A stretch of 64,000 nt of DNA from Albula goreensis (taxonomy: Eukaryota; Chordata; Actinopteri; Albuliformes; Albulidae): the NCBI GenBank assembly GCA_022829145.1, contig CM040743.1, positions 5,977,646-6,041,645 on the forward strand, written 5' to 3'. The number at the start of each line of letters is the position of its first letter. Within the stretch, counting starts at the first letter, position 1. The notes beneath the pieces were generated by a model. It was given only the letters and a program-made list of their open reading frames with translations. It made no database searches and was not told the origin of the DNA. Shown here piece after piece: positions 42,775-55,472 of the stretch. A program made the position numbers and the translations under genes.

Positions 42775-42973
42775 TCATACCCTGGGCCAGTCAGAGGAGG
42801 ATGGGCTCCCCTTCTCAAGCCTGGTTCCTCCCAGGGTTTCTTCCTATCTGCTGCACATAGGGAGTTTTTCCTTTCCACTGTTGCCACAGGCTTGCTTTAG
42901 TGGGGGTTCAGGCCAGGACTTACTGTAAAGCGTATTGTGGCAAATGTTTGTGAATTGCGCTCTATAAGCAAAA

Positions 42974-43017
<44 letters not shown>

Positions 43018-43045
43018 GTTGGTTGGTTGATTGATTGGTTTAATG
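42775..43045 (+). mobile_element. LINE 3' end with (GATT)n tail
   Basis: Contains the standard teleost LINE 3' words in order: GGGCCAGTCAGAGGAGGATG, CCTGGTTCCTCCCAGG, GTTTCTTCC, AGGGAGTTTTTCC, CCACTGTTGCC, TTGTGAATTGCGCTCTATAA. It ends in a pure (TTGA)/(TTGG) repeat from 42976 to about 43042. That is the 5'-truncated tail of a Rex/L2-type non-LTR retrotransposon. No reverse-transcriptase part is present. Confidence 0.75.
42976..43042. repeat. (TTGA)n/(TTGG)n simple repeat
   Basis: About sixteen tetranucleotide units forming the tail of the LINE fragment; some units are changed from TTGA to TTGG. Confidence 0.9.
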
Positions 43046-46000
43046 GATGGGTGGAACAAATACATGGTAGGACTTTTGCTTTCCGAAGCCGGAGTTGTCC
43101 ACCTCTGCAATACACCATAAAGTAATGAAATTCCACCCAATAACGGAGTGAGGTAGGCCACTCTAGTGAGGCTGCCTCGCTGGACAAATCTGTGCCACGT
43201 GAAGCCGACCTACTAACACACAGAAAAAGCACAAGGTGACATTTGTTCTCATGCAGTCTGATCAAAGGCAAGCTCTGGATGTACAGGTGTGCGTGTGTGA
43301 CACAATGAACAGTGGAGGCCGAATGTGTGGATGGGTCTGCAATGTCCACCTAATGAAATTTAAATTTAAAAAAAAAAAAAAAATGTAACTACCTATGCAT
43401 AGAGCGCAAATGGTCATATTTTATACACAAAGAATGCATGACATCAGAAGCCAGGTATTTGTATCTTGAATCTAATTACTTTTCTTTGCCCAAGCCTTTG
43501 ACAAATTAGCTAGTACAGCACATTGAGGCCTTTAGCCATTATTTCTGTCTTATGCAGCTGAAGCACAATATCTGTTGGCTTCAGACTTGTGTAAGGCAAA
43601 TACACACAGATATGCACACACACCCATATGTATATACCTACATACATACACAGACACACACACACATACACACCTCCTCCACATGTACAACACCTGCTTC
43701 CTAAAGAGGAGCCTCCATAAAAGAGTATGAAAGTCGGAGAAGGAATTTGATCTCTTAAGTTAGCCATATAAATCAGCACTGAGAGAGAGAGAGACCATCC
43801 TCCCCCACCTCACGCCCTAGATTTCCAGTGCAGCCCAGACACCCGGTGGCGGTAAGAAAAGCCCAGGATGTGAACCTGCTCCCTACAGAGAGACACAGAC
43901 CTCTTTAACACTTCCAATTCCACCCCTCTGCCCCCTCCCCCTCCTACGCAATCCATCCCCAGGGGAGCGGAATTTTTTTTGTGCTCTCTCCTTATGAGGA
44001 AATTTCACCAACAGCACTCTAGGGGCCTGTTTCCTAACCGTACTGCGTCTGGACCCAGAATCGTACTCCCTAGAGGATGTGCCATCACGGCGAGAGAGGC
44101 TTTTCAATAACAGAGCGTATCGTCAGCGAACCTTTCCCTTTTTTACCTTCATCCCCGACGCACGATATCTTTAAACTCGGGCCCATTTTTACATGTACTT
44201 TACTGAACCTTAAACCTCTTTTGCCAGTTTGTTGTTGGGAGAGAGAATTAGTTCTCAATAAATTTTACAGTAACTGGTAAAAAAAAAAATGGAAAAAAAA
44301 ACAAGCAAGTGGGTAAATAGGTCAATAAATGCAAGGATAAAATAGGAACATGGTATTTTGTAAATAGCTGTAACACATTTGGCCAAAATAAAGCAATGTT
44401 GAAACATAAAAATAAGGAACAATCAAACAATGAAATCCAAACCAGTCGGTAAACAAAAATGTTTTCCTAATCTATTATGATGGTACACTCCTGCAACCTG
44501 GGCCAGCTGTTAGTGTGTTTGCATGCTGGATTTCTGTGTGTCATTGGGTACGTTTGCCAAATAACCTCTGTTGGATTGGAACGCAATAAAAGACTTTCTA
44601 ATCCGTTGGTGGAAAACACCATCCTTTTCGAGTCAGTTCATCGGCAACATCTGGAGAACAGACGGCAGAAATGAATCCTGACGCTGTTCACCATATTTCC
44701 TACTTCACACTTCTGTCTGTGGAAAAGTTTAATTGTTGATCATTCAAAAAAAGAAAAAACCAATGAAAGTTCTGTTTATGCATTACTATTATCACATTTT
44801 GAAAATACTATTCACAGCATATTATGTATGTATGTAAGTCAATATGTGAATGTAGTGGTTCAAGGGTAGCACTGTAGCCGCTAAAGTTCTGTAGGTGTAA
44901 GTAACGGTATACAAAAGGATGGTACTTTAATGGTCAATGTTTCTTCATTCCAATTAACTATAAAAGACTGGGCCCCACTCTGAGGTTTGATGAATGATGT
45001 CACTTCCTGTGTGTCATCACTACTCAAAAACAGAAATAGCAGAGGCAGTGTTTCATATATAGCAAACTGCCCATGATTGGATAAAATTTTGATATCATGG
45101 AATTACAGTCTTTATCAATCTTCATGCTGAAAGACTGATATACAGGTGAGCCAGGGATCCTTCTTTGTATCGGCTTGCCACCGAACCTTACTACTTGCCG
45201 TAGATAGACATTGCGACATGGAGAACAATGTGTGGAAATTCACTCAAATTACACCCCATAACTCCAGAGGCTGGAGTGGTTTGTCTCCATGGCAACCTGT
45301 CAGGAAGCCTGATGCGAGATTAGGAGTAGTTTCACTGAGGCTGAATGAGTTTACAGCAGGGGTCATGGGCTGCGTCTTCCAAGGCGTGAGGAAGGTCTTT
45401 GTTAAATGATGCATACAATCCCAACATTTCCCACATAGTATTTTCCAAACGATTTATGATTGCATGCGATTTATGCACGTGCGTGGAAATAAAGTACGGG
45501 CCTTCTTAAAATACAAAAATATTCAGATATTTTAATAATTATTCTGTCACTAGTAGGATGTTGACACCTTATGTAGACACCTGGACCCAGTCACAAGTTA
45601 TTATTCAGTGTAATTGTGTTTCAAAGATTGTATTAATAGTTCATCTCTAATTAATAGTGTTTTTGTAAAAATGATCAAAATGTCAGTCGTGGAATGTGTT
45701 TAGCCCCTGGGCCATCTGTAGAATAGTCCTGATTCACATTGATAATTCATAAAAGGAGGACTTTAATGGGTACGGCATTCACTGTCAGACGAACTGAACT
45801 GACCTCAACTCTCATTTGTTCCAATTAGCATTGCACTGCACAGAGACCTTGTATGTTAATGGTTTACCAGATCACCAGATTCAAAATAATTGCAAGCACT
45901 CTTTGATCCAGGGGCCAGATTCTTATGCAGTTTTGTATTTGTAATTGGATGTGTGATGTTTGTAAGCATGTTCATTTAATTCTTCGTGTTGTTTTGTAAA

Positions 46001-47104
46001 AGATATATGACCCATGATGCTTTGTGAGTTTTTTTTTTTTGATGTAGTCATATGAAGGCAATCTTCAAGTCCATTTCCTACCTGGTGTGCGTTTAAATCT
46101 TTGAGCCGGAGGATCTCAGTAGGAACAGAAATTGCGGTGGTTCCGGTACAGAGCTGTCAGCAGCGTGTTGTTCAGGTGTACTGTTGCGGGAGAGATGCTT
46201 TTGAAGTGTGAGGCGGTGAAATCACCGGCAAACCGCTGCTTTCAAGCTCTGTCTGGGTGAAACGGCACATGGAGCCGATGCTCTGAAACCTGCCCCCCCC
46301 ACCCCACCCCATCTCATCTTCTCTGAGAACAGAGGGTCAACAGAAGGGTGATTTGAACCAACGGTGCCGCCTCCAATTCTGCTCCGCGAGCTCAAAAAGG
46401 TTCCTCACCGCGTGTTTGCAGGTGAGATTCAATGTCAGAAACTGAGGGGGAAGAACAGGATCTCTCCTGCGAGGAACCTTCCGGTGCCTGGTGTATTCAG
46501 GACAGGATCTGTCAGGGGTCCCCAACAGGGTTACAACAGCACAGTGGGGCGCTGAAAGCAGCTCCTTATTTTGTCAAACTTTGAGAGACTTTTCGACTTC
46601 AAACTCTACTTATAATTTTGGCATGCGTTTGAGCCTTACCCCTGCCATTGTTTTTTTTTTTTCTTTTTCCTTGTTGTTTTTTTCTTCTTTGCCCAAAAGG
46701 TATTTCAAGGTAGTGATAAAAATGCCAGAAGCTTCAAACTCAGCTTATACTTCAGGCCAAACACTCTGGACAGAAAACTTCAGTTGTGTTTTTTTCCCCA
46801 AGTTAAGAAGCATTCTTAGGTGTCTGCTGAGATACCCAAAGCTTTAAACTTACATAAACTTCAAACTCGTTTTAGGCTGTGCTCTCCAGCCATAGAGCTG
46901 CCATCTTCTCCAGCACAAATTCATTTATTTCTGTTTGCCTTGTGCCGCTGGAAGGGGGACTGTTAGTCTCTCAGTACTCTTATGTAAGGGGGCAGTTTGT
47001 CGTGATCAGCTTTGGCCATTCATGGTGTGTGGCTCTGACTGACCTGCCAAGAGGCGAGGTCACATTAGTTTGTGTGTATGATTCAGCCCATTATTCATGA
47101 AGTG

Positions 47105-47250
47105 CCTCTGAGTAGGAGTGTTGATCTGGGATCAGTTTTTTTTTTCTTTTTGCTCATAATCCTGATCCTATATCAGCACCACAACTCCGAGATACTCAAA
47201 GAACAAAAGCCCGGGTCTAGGATCAGTTCTGCCTTTCGGTTACTGAGCTA
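47105..47250. mobile_element. palindromic MITE-like fish repeat
   Basis: CTCTGAGTAGGAGTGTTGAT then CTGGGATCAG at the left is loosely complementary to CTGATCCTATATCAGCACC then ACAACTCCGAGA further right. The phrase GAGTAGGAG...GATCT..GATCAG is frequent in fish genomes. A further GTCTAGGATCAGTTCTGCC follows. The fragment at about 9788-9840 (CTCAGAGTAGGAGAGCTGAT) belongs to the same family. Confidence 0.45.
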
Positions 47251-48551
47251 TAGGTTTGGCTAGGGAGGGAGGGAATCATTCTGCAAGGCTGTCCATGTCT
47301 CACTTCTCACCAGCGACCCCTGCTGGTCAGTCAAGCACTTACGGGTAAGGGGAGGGTATAGACTGGGTAAAACTGAACCTGGATCAGCATTACAACTCTG
47401 ACGTGTGTTATGATTTTTTTCCTCTTAATTCTTATCTGGGATTATGAATATGATTATGAATAGAACTTGCTTTGAACTCTGTTTCCTCTGTCTTGGATAA
47501 CAAGCACTAGACAAAAAAAAAACAAGGGCTGGGGTCCATCTGATGGTGTTCAAACATCTTTCATGTGTTTTTTTCCGCTTCCGAGACCAACGTACTCTTA
47601 AGACCAGTTAGAACCCTGAGAAAACGGGTTCCAGATGGGCACACGTGGCCTAAATCGCTTCCTCCCCTTTACCCTCTCCTGACATGCTAGCCTCTTACCC
47701 AGGCCTGGCTGGTGCTTCACACCTCCGCCGCGTTCCGTGGATCTGGCAGGCATGTGACAGGCCTTCACATAGCGGTAGAAAAACGCCCTTCAAAAAGGCG
47801 AGCGGGGATCCGCGCACGTGACCTCGGGTGAAACATCTTTGTTCGGTTACTACGCAACTGGCTGCACTCTGAGAAATCTTCTGTTAAAACTACCATCAAA
47901 GAGAGAGAGAGAGAGAGAGAGGGAGGTGAGGAAGGAAATGTAGAGAAGTAAATGGGATGGACAAAGGTATCCCTTTTGATTTGAAATCAGCATGGCGCTC
48001 CAGTTCCCTTGATATATTTAGTTTATGGAACATCAACAGTGAGCTTGCATAGCCCACTGGTTGTTTGATTAATTATAGCTTATACTACTGAACTTACGGC
48101 TTATTCATACCTTATCAAATAACCATATTCATCTCACTGTCTTACATCATGCCACTTCTTGCTCTTCAGGTTTCATTGATCAATGAGGATACAGTAAAAA
48201 AGTTCCATATAACGAAAAAAAAAGTCTAAAAAGGGCTTTTCAAAAGTGACTCAGAAATGGTTTCATGCTTTGTACTTTGGTTATTTTCATGCAAGGTATT
48301 CCACCACATCTTAGGAGCTTGTGAGGAGGCAGGAAAAGTATTTTGTTTTTATGGGGTTGCAGGAACACTGTCAAGATGTGTATATATAGCGTTCACAGAA
48401 TCTGTTCCAGGTTAGGCTGAAATATAGTCATAAAAATGGAGAAGCAGTGTACATTCTTCTGCCTTGTGATGGATCTAATCTCACGATTCTGTGTTCTTCT
48501 GGGTTCACCATCTGATTGATAACCATGACCCACATGACTGGCTGAAAGAAG

Positions 48552-48561
48552 CTGTCAATCA
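48552..48561 (-). promoter_or_regulatory. PBX-MEIS composite site
   Basis: CTGTCAATCA, exact reverse complement of TGATTGACAG; third exact copy in the desert. Confidence 0.3.
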
Positions 48562-49789
48562 AATGGGCAAGAGAATCCTCACAAATTTATGCATCTGGTC
48601 CCTCTAATGCTCCCAAAAAAGTCCCATTCAATTGTTTGTTGCTGAACCAAGAAAAATTGAAGTCGTGATGTGAAAAGCTGCGATGTGGGAGGGTCAACTG
48701 TAATAAAAGCGATGTATGCATATAAAAGTATACATAAATATACGGATAAACAGAAAGACAGGATGTGCTCTAACAGAAAATTCTGATTGTAAAAACTTTT
48801 AGTGTCTAGAGTGAGTGATTCTTCTTTTCTCATTCTGTGTTGTCTGAGCCATGTTCTGTTTCTCGTATCAGACTCAAGATCAGACCGTTATCTCTTTAAT
48901 ATCTCACTGTTTGGCTCTGCAGTGAAGCTGTCATAACTTCATACGCGTTTCTGCCGAGATATCGTTTTAATCAGACCGATGCTGTCATTGCCAGGCCAAG
49001 CAAAAGAGACGTTATATACCCTGTGTGCTGTTTTTGGGAGCTTTTTTTGGCTACTTTTGCAGTTTGCTGTTAGTGATAAAAAAAACTCATGTGAATGATG
49101 AGAAAGAGCTCACTATAAACACTGTGGTGCTCTTTTACAAGTTCATGCTTTTTACAATAAACCTCATTCATTCTTATTAATTATATGTTTTTCATCAACA
49201 GAAAAATGTATAGGATGGACATACCAGGTACAAAATCAAAAACTATTTTCATGCACACAATTGTAATATTTTTATTTTTGTGCATGAAGTATATCTACAG
49301 CAGGCATTGCCCTCATAAAGAGGAATAAAATCAGTTTTTCAGGCAGACTGCTGCTTGAGGTACAGTAACTCTGTGAGTTTGAGTCAGAGGGGAGTATATA
49401 GACCCAGCCTTGATGTATGAGAACTGGTTCCTCAGATTAATAAAAACAGATTCTGAGAGCATCTCTTTTATGATTTCTGGATGACTTGAGTGAGTAAGCG
49501 CTTCCTTCAGCGGGCGAAAAGTGTCGGCCCTGACTCGTCTGTGACACCAGAGAACGGTGAAACAGAGTAAGAAGTTTAGAGGAAGTGGCAGGGCCTGCAG
49601 AGAGTATCTCTGGGTTGGTGACTCCACAGTCCATGAGCTGGAAACAGAATAAACAGCTCTGTGTGCATGCTTGGAAAATCCTACTGAGATATGTTAAGAT
49701 GAATAAGATGCATATTAAAGTGCATTAAAAAAATGGTAACACTTCAAAATGGGTAATGCAATAACCCATTTATAAACACAATAATAAGC

Positions 49790-49965
49790 TGGCTGACTGC
49801 AGTATAGTATAATGATTAGAGACCTGGTGCTTGTAACTCCAAGGTTGCAGGTTCAATATCCAGGTAGGGCCCTGCCGCTGTCGCCTTGAGCAAAGGTACC
49901 TGTCACCACTATGTGTCAAGCAACTGCCTGTCTGAGCAGCGACTCCAGCGATGAGCAGGACTTGT
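49790..49965 (+). mobile_element. tRNA-derived fish SINE, head and body
   Basis: GTATAGTATAATGATTAGAG then ACCTGG is A-box-like, and AAGGTTGCAGGTTCAATATC is a B box (GGTTCAATATCC). The body follows: GTAGGGCCCTGCCGCTGTCG and CCTTGAGCAAAGGTACC. The CGCTTTGGATAAAAGCG-type tail is absent. Same family as the copies at 7976, 11377, 18135 and 22876. Confidence 0.7.
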
Positions 49966-50648
49966 TAATATGTCCAAGCATTCCAAACTGAGACAAAAAA
50001 AGGAGAAAAGCATTTTTTTTTTTTTTTATTCAGAAAAAGAAAAACACATAAAAATTTGTTTTAGTACATTTTGCGTTGGCTGCCAGAACAGTGGTCTGAT
50101 GGCATTTCCTATATCCTGGATTCAGAGGGGCTCTGCACATACCGTGCATTTCAGACTGCTGAATACAGCCACATCAAACCCCTCTGCTGTTAAGTCCGGC
50201 ACGCTGATCTTTCTCTCATACACATTTTTACTGTCTGGCATGGCAGACACCTCCAACAGGAAAGGCTTCAGTCTGGATTTTGTGCCTGTTTTTCCTCAAA
50301 TTTTTAACTCGCTATCAAATGTCACAGTTTATTTGTTTTGATTTAAAAGACCAAAAAAAAAAACAAAATAAAACAAACTGTTTAGTGTTTATTTTTTTGT
50401 TGAGTTCACGATCAACTGAAATGAACTCATTTTGCGTCATGAACTGTACATTTCAGTTGCATTTCTTTGTCGGTCAAAGCTATGGTCTAAACCGTTTCTT
50501 GGATCCAGGCCTTTTTCTGTCGATGACCTTTAAAACACCTTCTCTTTTACTGTAACCTGTCATTACAGTACATGGGGGCAGCTTTACCCCCAACGTAGAA
50601 TAGCATATATCAGGTCCTGCATGTGAACTATACCTGTACTTTTTTAAA

Positions 50649-50691
50649 TTCATTCATTCATTCATTCATTCATTCATTCATTCATTCATTA
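50649..50691. repeat. (ATTC)n microsatellite
   Basis: About ten uninterrupted ATTC units. Confidence 0.95.
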
Positions 50692-52779
50692 TATCATAAT
50701 TCACCAATGTCATAATTAAACCATCCCCTAAACCCCAGTCTTCTGTCTGACTCATCAATCACTATAATATTTCCTGTATTGATATATGTGCATATACAGC
50801 TATGTTCTCTTGAAATTATAATGATAATTTCAAATGCTATATAATAAATGTTATTGTCCGTCCTACCCGTAGGTGTAATAAAACCTGGACTGGGTACTGA
50901 GTCTCCAAGATGGGGAGATCTAATTTCTCCTTTAAGTGAAGCACAAAAGCTGTAAAAGAATAGTTCACCTTAAGAATGAAGGTTACTCATTCATTTCGTC
51001 TCAGCAAATGTCCTTTGACTCAACATTGACAGCTTTTTGCAGACGTCTGGTTTCACATTCGATTAGTCTGTCAGAAAAAAAACTCCACATGACCTCTTTT
51101 CAAAAATGAATGGAGGTCTATTGGATGAGTGGGGACTAACTGTGGTTCTGTTTTAAAGTGTCTTTGTAATACCAAAAGCAATACAAATGAATGCCATCTT
51201 TTTCAACAAAAAGCCATTCGATGCACAGCCACAACCCAGTCCAGAAACTCTTAAATAACTTTGCTGTACTACAGAACTCGATAAATAACAAGCTAAAGTT
51301 CATTTTAAAGTAGAAATGTAGCTGCTTCTTTTAACAGGGGGCAGCTCTAAACTTCAACCGTGTCATCATAAATTAAATAAAACAATCAACCTGTTCAGTG
51401 CAATTAAAGGGAAATCAGTAACAGTCATAGTCCTGTCATGTGACATGCAGAATATGTTTCAGGAATCTATATGATTGGATCTGATAATACTATTCACTGA
51501 GGTTATGGGTTTAATCTCCGGAATGGTGACTAAGGAATTTACATGCATGTCAGACTAAAATAACTAAAAATTAAAACAATTTATGATGTTTTATTTTGAG
51601 CCATTTTAAATGTTCTCTTGTGTATGGTTTTGAATTTGGAATGGTGTATGTTGCTTTCTTGGCCAGGTCCCCACTTGAAAAAGAGATGTCGGTCTAAACT
51701 GGGCTTTCTCCAGGGTGAATAAAAATAAATGGTGGATTGTTCATTTGTACTGGGGTTTAGCTGCAGTAACCTTCCATCTGTGATGTAGCCTGGGGGTGGG
51801 CGCTTGGATGTGGGCAGTGGCCACTTCAGCCCTGGTGACTTCCCTTCTTCTGGACATTAACAAGCAGACCGAAGTGGGCAGGTGAAGCTTTAAAGCGGTA
51901 GCGCACAGCTCCGGGCTTGAAAGACTAGAGTGTGTGCTAATTTTTTTGGTGTGTTTCAGCTCTGATTGGCTAAAAACACGACACATCCAAGGCTTGAATT
52001 TGGCTGCTTATTTGAAGAAAATCACATAAACCTGTAGACACTGTGGCCCAGCAGGACTGGAATTGCTCACCCCCTTCTTTACAAGTATTTCGGGCCTTGA
52101 TGACGGACTGTGTTAGCTAGCTAATCCAAATGACTGGCCTGCCACGAGCAACAGGAAGTGGGATTTGTGCAGGGTTGCCAGGTGATGACGAAAACAGCCC
52201 AATGCCCAATCAAATTTATCCCAAAACTCAATTAAATTGTCCTGAGAGCCAAATGCGCTCTTTAACAGCCAAAGGCTTCTAACGGTATGACAACATAGAG
52301 TCAGAACTTTTGACGATATAAATATAAAACCCAAGCATGTTGCGCTTGCGACACAAAAGAAAAATGTATTGCCAAACACACAATCGCATACATTTCTCAA
52401 AAAACGATAACAAAGCCGACCCCCCTACTCTACACCCCCTACCTTATAATAACCCTACTGCATCTTGTTTGATTCCAAAACAAAACCATTATTGCTATTT
52501 AAGTCCAATAGTCAAATTCTGCATGTCATTCAAATAATTCATACAATAAAAAGATGTGTTATTGTAAAATGTGTTATGGACTATTATATCATAAAATTTG
52601 TCAGTGTTCTGCTGCCGCACCTCCGGCAATGTTTAATATCACACTAATAGATGCCAAAGAGGCACTGTAAATAATTGTCCTTGTCTCAGGCGGTTATTTT
52701 AAGTTATTACGTAGATAATATGAGAGGCCCTGCAGGATTGCTTTGAGAGCGAGGAACCCACTTGGGCGGGGAACCGTCA

Positions 52780-52920
52780 GACTTGGCAACGCTGGATTTA
52801 CGCCCCGCGTTGGCCTCCCTCGCCGGCGATCTGCAGTCGCCCCGAGGCCGAGCCTGCTTAGCGAGAAACGCATCTCGCTCGGCGAGTTTTGAGGAACGCC
52901 GCAGTCTTTGGGTATTAAAT
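52780..52920. promoter_or_regulatory. CpG-dense patch before a micro-exon-like sequence
   Basis: About 17 CpG in some 120 bases. It is followed at 52930-52967 by an acceptor-like GCTTCCACAG, 21 bases beginning ATGGCGGG, and a donor-like GTAATC, then a CT repeat. This could be the 5' end of a non-coding transcript or an unmethylated enhancer. No homology is recognised. Confidence 0.35.
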
Positions 52921-52968
52921 TGGTTTCGCTGCTTCCACAGATGGCGGGTATGCAGTGCCAGGTAATCT

Positions 52969-52970
<2 letters not shown>

Positions 52971-53010
<40 letters not shown>
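52971..53010. repeat. (CT)n microsatellite
   Basis: About 20 CT units ending at CGAGACGGG. Confidence 0.95.
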
Positions 53011-53011
<1 letters not shown>

Positions 53012-53734
53012 AGACGGGACAGAGGAATCGCTACCTTGACACCGCCAATATCTAACACTTTTTTTTCTTTGGCAGATGGAAAAGGTAATATGTGTGCCAT
53101 GCCCGTCTACTTTGCATAATATCATAAACAAGCGCATAATACGACCATCTGTTTTTTTAAAAAAACCCCTGAACTGTTACTTTCATACATGGAGAATTAG
53201 CATCTTCCCTCTCCCTCCCTCGCTCCCTCCCTCCCTCTCACTGTCTCTGTCTCTCCCTCTCTCTGATAGACTCCCAACAGTACAAGGATGCGTGCTTCTC
53301 CCAAAGGTTCACATCGTCTCAGAGAAGGCTGCAGTTTTTCATTCTGTGTGACACAACATGTGATGTCATGAACGAGAATGTGCTGACAGACCAATCGCGA
53401 TCTGACGTAACGTTTGTCCAGCGTCCAGGTTAAGGCAACATAAACGTTGGTGGTAAATCTTATTCTGAGTGCAGCGAGCAGATGCAAGTCTCATTTGGGT
53501 TGTAAAAGGTTTGTAACTATAAATATGCCTGGAGGGGGTGTAGGTGCAAGCCAGCCCATAAATTTATCGATGCACATGGGACGCCTAACATTTCACTTTA
53601 CAGATTGTTCCTTCTCGTTCTCATCACAGACAATAGCAATAGTGCGCACACTGAATGCCCTGCCTGGAAAAGGTATTCATCTTTTTTATGATTTCAGTTC
53701 TTGCTAAGGTTGTACTGCCTTCAGGATAAAATAG

Positions 53735-54010
53735 GATAAAAAAAAACGATAAAATAACTTTGCACACTGTGCTGTGACAGCCCATTTAGCTGAATTAAAT
53801 ACCGTTCAACTGACTGATTGATTGATTGACTGAATGCCTGACAAGCTAATATATTTCATACTTGATTGAGTGTTGGGGAGAGAGAACTACTTAATATTTT
53901 GTACAGCATGCTGTTGCAATCCCGTCTAACAAAATTAAACAACCTGAGAATGATGATTGGTTGATTGTAAATTGGTTGAGGGACTGAGTAATTAACTTAT
54001 TAATTAACTG
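53735..54010 (+). mobile_element. LINE-tail-like sequence, two imperfect copies
   Basis: Two related stretches of about 130 bases each. GCACACTGTGCTGTGACAGC..TGAATTAAATACC followed by TGATTGATTGATTGACTG resembles TACAGCATGCTGTTGCAATC..AAAATTAAACAACC followed by GATTGGTTGATTG. Both have the shape of a LINE 3' end with a TTGA-type tail. Confidence 0.4.
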
Positions 54011-55200
54011 ATTCACTGATGGAAAACACATGTAAACTGTAGCGGTTCTTGCAGTAGAATGCAAGGGCATAAATTGTGACAGCGTCGGTTTGGGGCACCT
54101 CACCCGGTTTCCTGTTTCGCACATCAAAGAGACCCCGGATACTTTAGCCACATGGCTCCATCACTGTCGAGGGAAGTGGTGTCAAGGTACATTTTTCATT
54201 CCTGCTCATCTTTTGCAACAGCTGATCTGTACTCTGGGGGTGTTACATAAGTCTCTGCTGCAGCGGGCTTCAATTCCATTGGTGACAATATACACACATG
54301 TATCGAATACAGATATACTCACCTACACTTATGAGGATGTACAGTATACCCACCCTTATTGCCTTTGGCGTTACAGTTTTGGTTATTTAGTCTTTGGAGT
54401 TACAGTTTGCCCACCTCCACATATAATATGTTCACCTAATGCAGTTAGCTCTACACCACTATTCGTTTCCTATTCATTTTTAATCTTTCTCGGCAGTTAA
54501 TGACTCATTAAAACAGTTTGGCCGCACAGTTAACTTGCCTAACCTGGTATCTCGGGGGAGCTAAACTGGTTTTGGAATTTCCAGTTCCAGTCTCCACGGT
54601 GGCTCACCAGGACCAAAACTGGTGACCACTGTTCCACTGTATATATTTATATAGGGCCCTATCGTGGTGCATGCATTTTTTTAGCGTGTGTGTGCCTGTT
54701 TTCTCTGGATCCCTAAGAGACGCTCTCATAGATCCACTGAAGGAACAGGGGGAGCTCATACCTCTGATACCCATGTCTGGTGATGAAAACTGTTTCCAAA
54801 CATCCAACACATGTTCCTGTGGAAGATGGATGGCCGGCGAATGCAAAATCAAACAAACGTAGACCTTTGAGATCTTCCAGGCTGCCTCCTTCCAGCTCTG
54901 AAAACAGCTTTTTTTTTTTTTGTTTTTTCAAACCTTGGAACCAACACTCCGAGTGTAAATGTTGGGAGGGTGGTTTATACGCCCTGCTCGGACCATATGG
55001 TGGTCATTTGGGTAGTGTTATCGTAGCTGAATTCCCTCCATGCACATACTGTCAAGTTAGTATACTGAAACAAGGTCCTTCAGTGGAGCGATGACTGGTT
55101 TTATCTGGTTCTGTGGTACTGCATGTTTTGGACACAGTTTAAAAGGATTATGCAACCATTGATTAATGATGTATGTAAAATTGGGACAACGCATATCTTT

Positions 55201-55262
55201 AATTTCCTTTTTTTACAAAAAAAGGAAATTTGGCCAGCCATTTTGCCAATGGCAGGCCAAAT
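55201..55262. repeat. two abutting hairpins
   Basis: Hairpin 1: AATTTCCTTTTTTT, a two-base loop, AAAAAAAGGAAATT, a perfect 14-bp stem (55201-55230). Hairpin 2 (55228-55262) starts inside it: ATTTGGCC, A, GCCATT, loop TTGCC, AATGGC, A, GGCCAAAT, stems of 8 and 6 bp with one A:A mismatch. They share bases 55228-55230, so only one can be fully formed at a time. Confidence 0.75.
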
Positions 55263-55472
55263 CTGATCTCAACCCCTTAATAATGGGATAGAGTTCTGAA
55301 AAATTGAGAATTTGGCTCTCATTGTACTTTTGGGCAAGAATTTAGTTTAGGGCCTGCAAAGAAAAAAAAACTTCATATAAATCATCATTAAGAAGTGTGC
55401 AACATTATTATTCCATTTATGAATCATTATAAAGGCTTCAGCAGTATAATTGATTTCATGTATTCGTTGCTG

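Larger units (their letters stand above)
38709..44289. other. intergenic region, fourth part
   Basis: No gene recognised. Contents: a GC- and CpG-rich patch at about 39090-39345; AT-rich unique sequence at 40100-40560 with homeodomain-type cores; an enhancer-like block at 41000-41330; a Tigger-like remnant at 41878-42160; a LINE tail at 42775-43045; a CA-rich stretch at about 43595-43675; and a GC-balanced complex block at about 44040-44280. Confidence 0.6.
44290..52779. other. intergenic region, fifth part
   Basis: No gene recognised. Contents: unique AT-rich DNA; a block at about 45780-45950 with homeodomain-type words; a palindromic MITE-like repeat at 47105-47250; a GA repeat at 47900-47923; an exact PBX-MEIS site at 48552-48561; a SINE at 49790-49965; and an ATTC repeat at 50649-50691. 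At 50950-51200 there is sequence with wording like a dispersed fish hAT-type repeat (GAATAGTTCACCTTAAGAAT). The minus-strand frame 49331-49627 (98 codons) resembles nothing I know. Confidence 0.55.
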
